A DNA stretch of 64,000 bases from Deferribacter autotrophicus (GCF_008362905.1 NZ_VFJB01000003.1:317501-381500); one strand, 5' to 3'. Positions 8,989 through 17,648 are shown, counted from the first letter of the stretch. Notes: generated by a model from the sequence alone, not told the origin. Made by a program: numbers and translations.

Positions 8989-9186
8989 ATGAAGAAAACA
9001 AACAAAAAGGGTTTTACCCTTATCGAGCTTTTGGTCGTTGTCGCCATCATCGGTATCCTCGCAGCTATCGCAATACCTCAGTTCGCGAAGTACCGTCAGA
9101 GAGCTCAAGATTCTGCAGCTTTGAGTGATCTAAAAACTATTCAAACTACAGCTGAAGCATATTATTCTGAATATATGCATTATTAA
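8989..9186 (+). CDS. pilA: Short type IV major pilin (PilA-N type, aromatic-rich)
   Basis: The 65-residue protein has a short basic leader KKTNKKG, then the prepilin cleavage site [21 protein letters not shown] with Glu5. The mature form would be only 57 residues: essentially the long alpha-1 helix with no globular head. Aromatic residues fall at mature positions 1, 24, 27, 50, 51, 54 and 57, much as in the short Geobacter PilA linked to extracellular electron transfer. GAAGGAGG precedes the ATG. The next gene, 20 bases downstream, encodes a small exported partner, which recalls the Geobacter split pilin (PilA-N with PilA-C/Spc). Type IV pilin identity is firm; conductivity or a role in electron transfer is only inferred. 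Confidence 0.92.
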   Translation: MKKTNKKGFTLIELLVVVAIIGILAAIAIPQFAKYRQRAQDSAALSDLKTIQTTAEAYYSEYMHY

Positions 9187-9206
9187 ATATAATTTGGAGG
9201 TATAGC

Positions 9207-9557
9207 ATGATGAAGAAAATGTATTTATTTATTATGATTATTATATTGTTAAGTACTTTTGTTTTTGCAGCAGCATGGGATACAGATGGAGTAATTACTA
9301 TTGGTTCGGGGACAACGGCTGATAATGTGACGTTGTCAAATAATGTGTATGGTATTTATGCTACTCCAACTGATAATACCACTTATTCAGCAGCTACAAT
9401 GAATACATTGGGAACAAAAAAATATGGTGGTGCGAGTGATTCTACTGTAATATATTATAGTGATTGTGCTAATACCCCTTGTGGTACTGGCGAAAATGCT
9501 CCAAATTTAACTGGTAGTTCAAGTGATTTTAGTGGTTGGACAGAATTAGGTAAGTGA
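9207..9557 (+). CDS. Small exported protein, probable pilin partner (PilA-C/Spc-like)
   Basis: A signal peptide of about 22 residues (MMKKMYLFIMIIILLSTFVFA) precedes about 95 residues rich in Thr, Ser, Gly and Asn, with features of beta structure. A cysteine pair in DCANTPCG near the C-terminus resembles the disulfide loop of pilin head domains. It follows the headless pilin by 20 bases with its own GGAGG site, so the two are probably co-expressed. By position, length and composition it may provide the missing head domain in trans or act as a pilin chaperone. I do not recognise its family from sequence alone. Confidence 0.8.
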   Translation: MMKKMYLFIMIIILLSTFVFAAAWDTDGVITIGSGTTADNVTLSNNVYGIYATPTDNTTYSAATMNTLGTKKYGGASDSTVIYYSDCANTPCGTGENAPNLTGSSSDFSGWTELGK

Positions 9558-9576
9558 TAACTAATCTATTTTAAAC

Positions 9577-9597
9577 AGGAAGGGTTATTCCCTTCCT
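9577..9597 (+). terminator. Stem-loop terminator after the pilin pair
   Basis: AGGAAGGG and CCCTTCCT form a perfect 8-bp stem around TTATT, 20 bp after the partner gene. There is no long T run directly behind it. The remaining gene-free DNA to 9914 is very AT-rich, and I see only a possible promoter for the toxin-antitoxin pair there. Confidence 0.6.
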
Positions 9598-9914
9598 ACA
9601 ACAATATTATTTATTATAGTATGTTTTTTTTCATTTTGGTAAATTTAAACAAAAATAATAAATAGGTACTTCTACCTTTTTAATTGAGTTTTTGTAATAT
9701 GTGATAAAAGTTATGAGAGTTTATTTTTTTTAGAAACCATTATAATTTTTATAAAATCTTAAAAATTTTATTTAGCATGTGTCTCACATTTGTTTATAAG
9801 AAATAAATATAAAACAAATCTGTGCGAAAGTGTCTTAATAAAAATTTCTAACAATGGAAAATATCTTGCTTTTTATACAAATTTGGAATATTGTAAAATG
9901 TAGGAGGTAATACA

Positions 9915-10319
9915 ATGCTGGCAAACAGGGAAGAATTTTTGCCTGAGCATATTGACCCTAAAAAGCTGAATCATGTTGCTTTAAAGTCTTTTTTTAATAT
10001 ATGTGAAAAATGGGGAATTAAATCTTATAAAGACCAAATGACACTTCTTGGACTAACATCAAAATCTACATTTTACGAATGGAAAAAGAATCTACAGGGG
10101 AATTTAAGTAAAGATACTCTTGAAAGAATTTCTTATATTCTTGGTATTTATAAAGCCTTACAAATATTGTTACCATATTCTGCAAATGAATGGATAAAAA
10201 CTAAAAATCCTATTTTTGATGATAGAACTCCATTGGAAATTATGTTAAAGGGAAGGGTTGCTGATTTGTATATAATCAAGAGATATTTAGATGCTGAAAG
10301 AGGAAGTCTTTATGACTGA
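9915..10319 (+). CDS. Xre/MbcA/ParS-type antitoxin
   Basis: The 134-residue protein has an N-terminal Xre-like helix-turn-helix region (LTSKSTFYEWKKN, residues about 48-60) and a C-terminal segment NPIFDDRTPLEIMLKGRVADLYIIKRYLDAERG that matches the toxin-binding domain of MbcA/ParS antitoxins (formerly DUF2384). The gene overlaps the following RES-domain toxin by 8 bases, the usual order for RES-Xre modules. It is expected to neutralise the toxin and autoregulate the operon. GTAGGAGG precedes the ATG. Confidence 0.9.
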   Translation: MLANREEFLPEHIDPKKLNHVALKSFFNICEKWGIKSYKDQMTLLGLTSKSTFYEWKKNLQGNLSKDTLERISYILGIYKALQILLPYSANEWIKTKNPIFDDRTPLEIMLKGRVADLYIIKRYLDAERGSLYD

Positions 10320-11052
10320 TATCCCTGTAATTCCGATAAATTGGGGAAAAAGCTTTAGAATTATTCCTACTCTGTATCCTGAGAGAACACTATTTGATTT
10401 CGTCGATTCAAGAGAAGAACTTGAATACATCTATTTTATAGAGAGTTTGACTAATGATAGAATAAAAAATGAGTTAGGTAATTTAGAACTTGTTCCAGAA
10501 GATGAATGGATTTTCGGTGAGGGGACTACACCCATTATGGCTGCCTTTACACATCCAAGTCCGGCAAGATTTAATACGGAATACTTTGGTGTATATTACG
10601 CAAGTAAAGAATTGGTAACTGCAATTAAGGAAACTGTTTATCACAGAGAAAAGTTTTATACTTATAATAAAGCACCAGCGAATGCTTATCACATGAGAGT
10701 CTATTGTGCTAAGATAAAAGGAAATTTATTTTATGATATTAGAAATGAAAAGATTTATCAAATCTATTATCACGAAAACGATTATACAGAATCACAAAAA
10801 CTTGGTGTTAAAGCTAAAAAAGAAAATAAAGATGGTATTGTCTATAAAAGTGTAAGGCATCCAAAAGGGACGAATATTGCTGTTTTAAGACCTAAAGTTA
10901 TTGTTTCTCCGTGTAATTTTGTAAAGTTGTTGTTATACTATTGGAATGGTGAAAAAATAGAAGCTGTTGTTGATTTAGGAGATGGTAAAATTTACTTGAT
11001 GAATAAGAGGGTATTGCATAATAAAAAACGATTCAAGAGGTTAACTTTATGA
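10312..11052 (+). CDS. RES-domain toxin (NAD-consuming toxin of a RES-Xre module)
   Basis: The 246-residue product carries RES-family segments: ARFNTEYFGVYYASKELVTAIKE (arginine and glutamate of the active site) and DGIVYKSVRHPKGTNIAVLRP near residue 180. RES toxins degrade NAD+ or ADP-ribosylate targets. I chose the ATG at 10312 behind AGAGGAAG rather than the upstream ATG at 10291. The last dozen codons and stop lie inside the repeat element that starts near 11008, so the native C-terminus has probably been replaced; the RES core is complete. Whether the toxin is active is unknown. Confidence 0.88.
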   Translation: MTDIPVIPINWGKSFRIIPTLYPERTLFDFVDSREELEYIYFIESLTNDRIKNELGNLELVPEDEWIFGEGTTPIMAAFTHPSPARFNTEYFGVYYASKELVTAIKETVYHREKFYTYNKAPANAYHMRVYCAKIKGNLFYDIRNEKIYQIYYHENDYTESQKLGVKAKKENKDGIVYKSVRHPKGTNIAVLRPKVIVSPCNFVKLLLYYWNGEKIEAVVDLGDGKIYLMNKRVLHNKKRFKRLTL

Positions 11053-11406
11053 TAAACAAGAGATTGCTTCGCTGACGCTCGCAATGACAGCCACCTTTTA
11101 CGTCACCAGCGAGGAGCGACAGCGACGAAGCAATCTCGCAACTACGTCATCGCGAGGAACGAAGTGACAAAGCGATCTCTTTTACTGATGTTTTCCCATT
11201 ACTCAAAAGAGATTGCTTCGGGTCTTGCGACCCTCGCAATGACGATGAATGTATTATGAGCGAGAAGAGTTTGCTTCGCTTTGCTCGCAATGACGGAAAA
11301 TCGAGAGCAGCCTTATTTGTCATTGTGAGGAACGGTAGTGACGAAGCAATCTCTTGTCTATCAAAAAGTTATAAAACAAGTTAGTTGTTACTGTACAACA
11401 TTTTTA
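11008..11406. mobile_element. Type C element with REP-like units, copy C4
   Basis: The left end GTATTGCATAATAAAAAACG lies inside the toxin gene; the right end is CTGTACAACATTTTTAA, a diverged inverted match. The body repeats the type C sequence AACTTTATGATAAACAAGAG and carries about five REP-like half-units (11060-11360). It fills the gap before the ABC transporter operon. No gene is seen in it beyond the borrowed toxin end. Confidence 0.7.
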
Positions 11407-11446
11407 ATTATGTAAAAGAATTTTTAATTTAAAATGAGGTAATTTT

Positions 11447-12235
11447 ATGGCATTTTTTATTTTGACTTTAAGAACCGTACTCAGGGATAGAATATTTTTT
11501 ATAATTTTTTCACTTATTTTAGTTTTTTGCTTTGTCCCTGTTTTTAGTTCATTTTCCATGCGTCAGGCTCAAGAAGTTTCTATTACAATGTCTTTAGCGT
11601 TTAATTCATTTATTATGTTATTTTTATCACTATTTGGAGGTGTTTCTACAATTTGGAGAGATATTGAAAGAAAATATACATACACTCTACTAAGTTATCC
11701 TGTAAAAAGGACAAGCTATTTAGTTGGTCGTTATCTTGGATTTGCTTTCATAATGCTTGTGATAAGCTTATTAAATCTTTTAGTATCTGCTGTTGTAATT
11801 AAAATATCTGCTGGTATGTATAAATCTCAATTACCAATTATGTGGCATAATATTTTTATTGCTAATATTTTTGCGTATCTAAAATATTGTTTGTTGATGG
11901 CTTTTGGCTTTTTATTTTCTACTTTTTCCACATCATTTTTTACTCCGTTTTTTGCAACTATTTCTATATTTATTATGGGTAATGCCTCTCAAGGTATTTA
12001 CGATTACATTATGAAAAATACAGCGGATACAATAAGTCCTATAATAAAAAAATTAATAGTTATAATTTACTATATTATCCCAAATTTCTCTGCATTTGAT
12101 TATACTGTCTATGCTGCTTATTCCATGCCTATTAAGATAAACTCAATTTTCATGAGTTTTGGATATTGGGGTTTATATCTTATAATAGTGATGATGTTTA
12201 CAATATTTATCTTTAATAAAAGAGATTTTATGTAA
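11447..12235 (+). CDS. ABC-2 type transporter permease
   Basis: The 262-residue protein has about six hydrophobic membrane segments and the feature WRDIERKYTYTLLSYPVKRTSYLVGRYLGF near residue 70, typical of ABC-2 exporter permeases of the NatB/GldF kind. The gene is one base from a TPR-protein gene and followed by the ATPase, forming a three-gene exporter operon. ATGAGGTAAT lies in front of the ATG. Its closeness to the pilin genes recalls the Geobacter region where an ABC exporter (xapD) lies near pilA; that parallel is from memory and unproven. Confidence 0.88.
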   Translation: MAFFILTLRTVLRDRIFFIIFSLILVFCFVPVFSSFSMRQAQEVSITMSLAFNSFIMLFLSLFGGVSTIWRDIERKYTYTLLSYPVKRTSYLVGRYLGFAFIMLVISLLNLLVSAVVIKISAGMYKSQLPIMWHNIFIANIFAYLKYCLLMAFGFLFSTFSTSFFTPFFATISIFIMGNASQGIYDYIMKNTADTISPIIKKLIVIIYYIIPNFSAFDYTVYAAYSMPIKINSIFMSFGYWGLYLIIVMMFTIFIFNKRDFM

Positions 12236-12236
12236 G

Positions 12237-13130
12237 ATGAAGAATAAGTTTGGCTATATATTGTTTTTGGTTTTGGTAGTGTGTTTTATAGTTTTTATGC
12301 CCTACTTTGTCGCTGACATGAAAAAACGCCCTCTTTATGAAAAACTTGGATATACTCCAAAAGGAAAATTATTTAAAGCAGCTTTGGGTGAATTTAGATG
12401 GTTTACAGGTGAATATCTTACATTTAAATCATTAATTTATTATGGTGGTAAAGTTGATTATCTTCTAAAAAGAAGGTTTGAAAAGATAGAATATTATAAT
12501 TTATTTAAAACAATAGAAACAGCAATCCTTTTAAATCCTTACCACGAAGATGCATATTATTTTGCTCAGGCTGCATTTACCTGGGATATAGGGAAAATAA
12601 AAGATGTAAATGCACTTTTAAAATATGTAATGAAGTATAGAACGTGGGATTTTAAAATTCCATTTTTCTTAGGATTCAATTACGCTTACTTTTTAAAAGA
12701 TTACAAATTGGCTGCTAAATATTTCAAAAAAGCATCTGAGCTTTCTAATTCTCCTCTTTTTACCTCACTTGCTGCACGATATTTTTATGAAGGTGGGGAA
12801 ACCGAGCTTGGGATTGCATATTTAAAGACGATGATAAAAATTACAAGAAAAGAGAGTATAAAAAAGTCATATGAAGTAAGATTGCAGGCTTTAGAAGCAA
12901 TCTATGCAATCGAAAAAGCAATAAAAAGATATAAGGAGAAAAACAACACATTACCTAAAGATATCAATGAGCTTGTAATAAAAGGTTTTCTTAGAGAAGT
13001 GCCCAAAGATCCTTATGGTGGAAAGTTTTATATTGATAAAGATGGAAAAGTGAGGACAACAAGCAAGCTTGCTTTCAAAAGACCAAAACATAAAAAGGGA
13101 AATGAAAATGGAAGTAATAAGAGTAAATAA
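12237..13130 (+). CDS. Membrane-anchored TPR protein of ABC exporter operon
   Basis: An N-terminal hydrophobic segment (residues 5-27) looks like a signal anchor. It is followed by helical repeats (ETAILLNPYHEDAYYFAQ; YKLAAKYFKKASELSNSP) typical of tetratricopeptides. The last 70 residues contain ENNTLPKDINEL-type spacing and VPKDPYGGKFYIDKDGKV, a pattern also found at the ends of type II secretion pseudopilin-like proteins. It sits between permease and ATPase and may be an accessory periplasmic factor of this exporter. Function unknown; the fold prediction is moderate. Confidence 0.8.
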   Translation: MKNKFGYILFLVLVVCFIVFMPYFVADMKKRPLYEKLGYTPKGKLFKAALGEFRWFTGEYLTFKSLIYYGGKVDYLLKRRFEKIEYYNLFKTIETAILLNPYHEDAYYFAQAAFTWDIGKIKDVNALLKYVMKYRTWDFKIPFFLGFNYAYFLKDYKLAAKYFKKASELSNSPLFTSLAARYFYEGGETELGIAYLKTMIKITRKESIKKSYEVRLQALEAIYAIEKAIKRYKEKNNTLPKDINELVIKGFLREVPKDPYGGKFYIDKDGKVRTTSKLAFKRPKHKKGNENGSNKSK

Positions 13131-14010
13131 CCTTTATAAAACTTTTAAAAGTAAAAGGAAAAAGGTAAACGCTTTAAACGGAATGTCTTTTACTGTTAAT
13201 AAAGGTGAAATCCTTGGATTTCTAGGTCCAAATGGTGCCGGTAAAAGTACCACAATTAAAATTATGATGGATTTAATAAGAGCAGATAGAGGATCAGCCA
13301 AGATATTAGGAATTGACTCATCTAGTCCTGTAGCGAGGCTAAAAGTGGGCTTTATGCCGGAAAATCCACAATACTACGATACATTGACAGGTTATGATCT
13401 GCTTATGTTTTCCGCAGCTATTTTTAAAGTGGATAAAAACGTGGCCAAAAAGAGGGCATGGGAACTCTTGGAAGAGTTTGAATTAAAGGATGCAGCTAAG
13501 CGCCCTATTAGAAAATATAGCAAAGGTATGATTCAGAGGATTGGATTTGCATCCACTTTGATACATGATCCAGAAATTTTAATACTGGATGAACCGATGA
13601 GTGGGCTTGATCCTATGGGCAGAGTATTATTTAAAAATAAAATGTTAGAGCTTAATAAAAAGGGGGTTACGATTTTTTTCAGCTCTCATATCATACCTGA
13701 TATTGAAGATATCTGTTCAAGAGTATTGATTGTAAATAGAGGGAAAGTGGTTAAATCTCTGGAAAAAACCGAAATAAAATATTTAACCACTACAGGTTTT
13801 AAAGTAATCATCGACAACCCAGTAAATATAGGCTTAAAACTTGAAAAAATTACAGATAACCTTTACAGTTTTTTATGTCCAAAAAATAACCTAATTGACA
13901 CTTTAGAAAAACTAAAAACACATAGTACTGAAATTATTGACATTGAGCCAGTCAAAAAGAGTTTAGAGGATATGTTTGTAGAAATTACTATGCAGGACAA
14001 AACCAATTAG
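13108..14010 (+). CDS. ABC transporter ATP-binding protein
   Basis: The 300-residue protein has a full nucleotide-binding domain: Walker A GPNGAGKSTT, a signature KYSKGMIQRIGFA, Walker B EILILDEPMSGLDP and a switch histidine in FFSSHI. The C-terminal 90 residues form the accessory domain common in NatA/CcmA-like ATPases. The ATG at 13108 is preferred, with AAAAAGGGA upstream; it overlaps the TPR gene by 23 bases. The TAG stop coincides with the first bases of the repeat element A3, so the original C-terminus may have been altered. It powers the ABC-2 permease encoded two genes upstream. Confidence 0.93.
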   Translation: MEVIRVNNLYKTFKSKRKKVNALNGMSFTVNKGEILGFLGPNGAGKSTTIKIMMDLIRADRGSAKILGIDSSSPVARLKVGFMPENPQYYDTLTGYDLLMFSAAIFKVDKNVAKKRAWELLEEFELKDAAKRPIRKYSKGMIQRIGFASTLIHDPEILILDEPMSGLDPMGRVLFKNKMLELNKKGVTIFFSSHIIPDIEDICSRVLIVNRGKVVKSLEKTEIKYLTTTGFKVIIDNPVNIGLKLEKITDNLYSFLCPKNNLIDTLEKLKTHSTEIIDIEPVKKSLEDMFVEITMQDKTN

Positions 14011-14451
14011 TTGCCACTGAACACGTGTAACAAAGTATTTGAGTAATATATTGACTGTGAACAATTCAAGCTTTATTGTTCAAAGTTAGAATGTGTACAA
14101 TATTATTACACGTGTTGAAAAAGTGGCAACTAATTTATAATAATTGATTTATTTAAATATTCCTATAAAAATTCCCCCAGTTTTTTTGATAATTTGTTCG
14201 TGACTTAAAGGGGGTAACCCCCCTTTAAATCCCCCAAAAAGAGGATAAAAATAAAAATTATTATTTTTAATAAATTAGTTTTTTAAAAAAACTAATTTAG
14301 GGGATGGAAATTATAATATTACCTTATTTCGTAGTTCTCAGGAAAGAAGCATTCTTCTTTAAACTCTTGTTAGAAAACTTATTTAAATATTAAAAATCAT
14401 AAAAATTATTTATTTAATAATTAGTTCTCACTTTTTCAGTGAGAAATAATT
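14005..14451. mobile_element. Type A hairpin-bounded element, copy A3 (inverted, with internal insert)
   Basis: The element runs from an AGTTGCCACT hairpin split by N2 (14005-14135) to an AGTTCTCACT hairpin (14419-14451, one mismatch). The interior is the reverse complement of A1/A2 with about 100 bp extra, including AAAGGGGGTAACCCCC (14213-14230) and a TTAGTTTT...AAAACTAA palindrome. It fills the whole gap between the ATPase and the leftward gene ending at 14450, and it touches both stop codons. Confidence 0.8.
14021..14115. mobile_element. Nested 95-bp palindromic element, copy N2
   Basis: It has the same ACACGTGTAA...TTACACGTGT ends, the same length and the same flanking TGA triplets (14018-14020, 14116-14118) as copy N1, with only a few substitutions. 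Confidence 0.85.
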
Positions 14452-15982
14452 AATGGATTAATTTTTCTATTAAAATATTATTAATGTTACGCTCATTCTT
14501 GTCAAATTCGATGCCTATCAAATAGATTTCTTTTTCTTCTGAAAGATACTTTTCGTAGTATTTTTTCTCTTTTATCTGATTAAGAGCTCCCTTGCCGTCT
14601 TCTTTAAATTCAATAATATAGATTACGTCATCGAATTTTAATGTGATATCAATTCTGCCCTTGTTTGTCACATCTTCTGCTATTAAATCCACTCCCAGCG
14701 CTTTCATGTAAGCATAAAATACACTCACATAATAACCTTCATACTCATAAAGCTTCTCACCTGTGAAATTATTGTAAGGAATAGATGCATATAATGATTT
14801 TAGCTCTTGCATAAACATATCTAAATTTTTATTTAAAAGTGAGAGATAAAGATTATTACTAATAATTGCGGAATTATGTGATTTTGTAATATAATCAGCA
14901 ATGCTTCCAAAAAGGGAAAGCTCAACTTCATAATTAGGTATATCAAGATAGTAAAACATTCCTCTAACTGTTTTTTCTTCTTTTGCAATTGTCAAATACC
15001 CTGTCTGCCACATTAGTACTTCAACATCGATGTTATCCACATCAAAGCTGTCAAGCATACGATAATCCTTCACTGCTCGCTCTAAATTTGGCAAATGATA
15101 ACGGTTTTTCTCTATCATCTTTAGTAAAAATGTGGGGGTAGCCGTGGAAAACCAATAATTGCCAAATTCACATCCTTTTGAGATAAATAAAAGTATATCA
15201 AAGGGATTATATACAGACTCACCAAGCCAGCGATAACCGTTGTACCACTTTTTTATTTTCTCAAAATCTTGCCCTTTCAAATGCTCTGCAAATTCTGTTT
15301 CCAGATCTTTCTGCGTATATCCGCAAATTGTGGCATATTTTTTATCTATTGTAATATCATTCAAATTGTTTAGCCCAGAAAATAAACTTACTTTGGAAAA
15401 CTTACTTACTCCTGTGATAAATACAAACTCAATATATGGATCACTGTCCTTTATCACAGAGTAAAAGTTTTTTAATTCTTCTCTTATCTCTTTTGCTCTC
15501 TTGCTATCTTCAATGTTATCTAAAATTGGCTTGTCATACTCATCAATTAAAATTACTACTCGTTCACCATGTCGTTTCATTGCTTGTAAAATAACTTTTT
15601 TAAACAACCCGCCAATTGTTTCACTCGTTGGCATATCGATTGATAGCAAAAGGCAATTTTCCTCTAATATTTCTTTGATTCTGCTATTTAACGTAGTTGC
15701 ATCTTTTATTCCACCACTTCCAAAAGATATGTGAATTACAGGATACTTTTTGAAGTCGTGTTTATCGTAAATATAAAGCCCTTTGAAAAGCTCTTTGTTA
15801 CCTGAGAAAATCTCTTTTAATGTATCAAGGAATAAAGTTTTACCAAACCTCCTTGGGCGAGAAAGAAAATAGTATGAGCCATTTTCAATCAATTTTAATG
15901 CAATTTTCGTTTTATCAATATAAACGCAGTTATTTTCCTTTATTTTACGTAAAGTTGAAATTCCAATGGGCAATTTTTTCAT
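14450..15982 (-). CDS. AAA-ATPase-like / PD-(D/E)XK nuclease family protein
   Basis: The 510-residue protein begins LPIGISTLRKIKENNCVYIDKT and has a variant Walker A SRPRRFGKT and Walker B VVILIDEYDKP, the hallmarks of the AAA-ATPase-like family (Pfam AAA-ATPase_like). The C-terminal 100 residues contain GRIDIT...YIIEFK, a PD-(D/E)XK nuclease core. Such proteins are common, multi-copy and of unknown function in many anaerobes, possibly linked to DNA exchange or defence. Both domains look complete. It is a lone gene; its stop codon lies at the very edge of element A3. Confidence 0.85.
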   Translation of the reverse strand: MKKLPIGISTLRKIKENNCVYIDKTKIALKLIENGSYYFLSRPRRFGKTLFLDTLKEIFSGNKELFKGLYIYDKHDFKKYPVIHISFGSGGIKDATTLNSRIKEILEENCLLLSIDMPTSETIGGLFKKVILQAMKRHGERVVILIDEYDKPILDNIEDSKRAKEIREELKNFYSVIKDSDPYIEFVFITGVSKFSKVSLFSGLNNLNDITIDKKYATICGYTQKDLETEFAEHLKGQDFEKIKKWYNGYRWLGESVYNPFDILLFISKGCEFGNYWFSTATPTFLLKMIEKNRYHLPNLERAVKDYRMLDSFDVDNIDVEVLMWQTGYLTIAKEEKTVRGMFYYLDIPNYEVELSLFGSIADYITKSHNSAIISNNLYLSLLNKNLDMFMQELKSLYASIPYNNFTGEKLYEYEGYYVSVFYAYMKALGVDLIAEDVTNKGRIDITLKFDDVIYIIEFKEDGKGALNQIKEKKYYEKYLSEEKEIYLIGIEFDKNERNINNILIEKLIH

Positions 15983-16185
15983 AATTTACTCCTGCTAATA
16001 CACTCTTGTATCCTAATTATAATAAATTTTTATGTAATTTAAAATAAAAAGTGCAGGTAGAGATTAACCCAAGTTTGTCAAAACATTTGACAAACTCAGG
16101 TTAAGCTTTTGGTTGCTTTTTTCATTACTTTTATTATAGTCATAGCCAACTGTTTAGAAATTTGGTGTCAATTTTGGAGGGAAGG

Positions 16186-16530
16186 ATGATAGTGAGATTG
16201 AGTGAAATTGAGCCGAAAGAAGTGGTAAAACCACGTGATGGTAGAGGAAGTTTGATAAATTTTGGTTATGAAGCTGCTACAAAGTTTGGTGGTAAGATAA
16301 AAATGTTTTCGGTGGTGGAATTAAAGCCAGACTCAAAGGTTGGTTATCATGTGCATGAAAATGATATGGAGATTTATTTAATTCTTGATGGAAAGGCTGT
16401 TGTGAGTGATAATGGAAATGAGGATTTGTTAGGTCCTGGAGATATGCTGATTACTCCAAAGGGAGAGGGGCACGCAATCGAAAATAAAACAAATGAACCA
16501 ATAACATTTTTAGCAGTGATAATAGAGTAG
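16186..16530 (+). CDS. Small single-domain cupin protein
   Basis: The 114-residue protein has both cupin motifs: GYHVHENDMEIYLILDG (metal-binding histidines and glutamate) and GDMLITPKGEGHAIEN. It should bind a divalent metal. The ATG at 16186 is preferred because TTGGAGGGAAGG lies directly upstream; an in-frame TTG at 16162 has no such site. It is three bases from the DUF72 gene and probably cotranscribed with it. Substrate unknown. Confidence 0.85.
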   Translation: MIVRLSEIEPKEVVKPRDGRGSLINFGYEAATKFGGKIKMFSVVELKPDSKVGYHVHENDMEIYLILDGKAVVSDNGNEDLLGPGDMLITPKGEGHAIENKTNEPITFLAVIIE

Positions 16531-16533
16531 CCT

Positions 16534-17328
16534 ATGATTACAATTAACGAGACACCTGTTTTAGTTGGAACAAGCGGTTATAAGTACGATGACTGGAAGG
16601 GGAGTTTTTACCCTAAAAGTATTTCTAACTTTCATATGCTTTCATATTATGGGAAAAAAGATTATTTAAATCTGCTTGAAATAACATTTACATTCTACAA
16701 TATCCCTTATCAAAATACTGTTAAAAGCATTGTGGATAGAGGGGAAAATCTTTCTTTTTCAGTAAGATTAAATAAAAGGTTTTTAAAGGGTAGATATAAT
16801 AAACAGGATGTAAGGGATTTTTATGCTGGTTTAAAACCTATGATTGATAAAGGAAAGCTTGAAGCTTTGTTTGCAGATTTTAATTTTTCTTTTTCTGCCT
16901 CTAAGGAAAATTTTGAGCATATATTAAGGCTTTCAGAAGAATTTAAAGAGTTTCCACTCTTTTTTGAGTTGCCCAATCGCACATGGTACAAGGACAGGTT
17001 TTTAGAGTTGTTTCGTGAACACAGAATAGGTATCATAGTGTTGGATATGCCAAAGATTAAAGGACTTGCACCTTATTATCCGTTTTCTTCAAATAATTTT
17101 ACTTATTACAGGTTGTATGGACGTAGCAAATTGTGGCTTACTCCAGAAGATAAATATCTTGATTATAAATATAGTAAAGAGGAATTGACTGAGTTTATTG
17201 ATGATATAAAAACTCTTTCATTAATAAGTAAAAAGGTGTTTGTAAGTTTTTGTAATGTGGTAAATGCATCAGCCTGCAAAAATGCCGAAGAGTTTGTACA
17301 GCTAATAAAAGAAAATGAAGAGGTTTAA
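16534..17328 (+). CDS. DUF72 (YecE) family protein
   Basis: The 264-residue protein opens with VLVGTSGYKYDDWKGSFYP, the signature of the DUF72/YecE TIM-barrel family, and continues with the typical EITFTFYNIP and FCNVVNA segments (the latter a variant of the FNN motif). No catalytic role is established for the family. It overlaps the next gene by 14 bases. Confidence 0.9.
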   Translation: MITINETPVLVGTSGYKYDDWKGSFYPKSISNFHMLSYYGKKDYLNLLEITFTFYNIPYQNTVKSIVDRGENLSFSVRLNKRFLKGRYNKQDVRDFYAGLKPMIDKGKLEALFADFNFSFSASKENFEHILRLSEEFKEFPLFFELPNRTWYKDRFLELFREHRIGIIVLDMPKIKGLAPYYPFSSNNFTYYRLYGRSKLWLTPEDKYLDYKYSKEELTEFIDDIKTLSLISKKVFVSFCNVVNASACKNAEEFVQLIKENEEV

Positions 17329-17578
17329 AAAAGCTGCTGCTCTAAAATATAAGCCAAATAGCGATAAAGCGCCAAAGCTTGTAGCCAAAGGGCAGGGAGT
17401 TATAGCAGAAAAAATTATTGAGAAGGCTAAAGAGCATGGTGTATTTATTCAGAAGGATGCTGATCTTGTAGAGGCGCTTACCACTTTAGATCTGTATGAG
17501 GAGATACCTGAAACTTTATATAAAGCGGTAGCTGAAATTCTTGCCGAACTATACAAGATTAATAAAAATCTTACCTAA
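17315..17578 (+). CDS. Orphan FlhB-type cytoplasmic C-terminal domain protein
   Basis: The 87-residue protein matches the cytoplasmic domain of the flagellar/type III export switch FlhB after its cleavage site: AAALKYKP...APKLVAKGQGVIAEKIIEKAKEHGVFI. It lacks the membrane domain and the NPTH autocleavage sequence. Such stand-alone FlhB-like proteins (FlhX/YlqH type) occur in many flagellated bacteria. It may replace or modulate the FlhB C-terminal part during export switching. No flagellar genes are nearby. Confidence 0.88.
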   Translation: MKRFKKAAALKYKPNSDKAPKLVAKGQGVIAEKIIEKAKEHGVFIQKDADLVEALTTLDLYEEIPETLYKAVAEILAELYKINKNLT

Positions 17579-17616
17579 AGTTTTATTGAATCATAAGAAA
17601 AAAGTTAAAAAACTGC

Positions 17617-17644
17617 TTGACATAAATTGACTCAACTTTATATT
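17617..17644 (+). promoter_or_regulatory. Sigma70-type promoter of the hrcA operon
   Basis: TTGACA at 17617-17622 and TATATT at 17639-17644 are 16 bp apart, and the CIRCE operator begins five bases later. Confidence 0.8.
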
Positions 17645-17648
17645 AATA

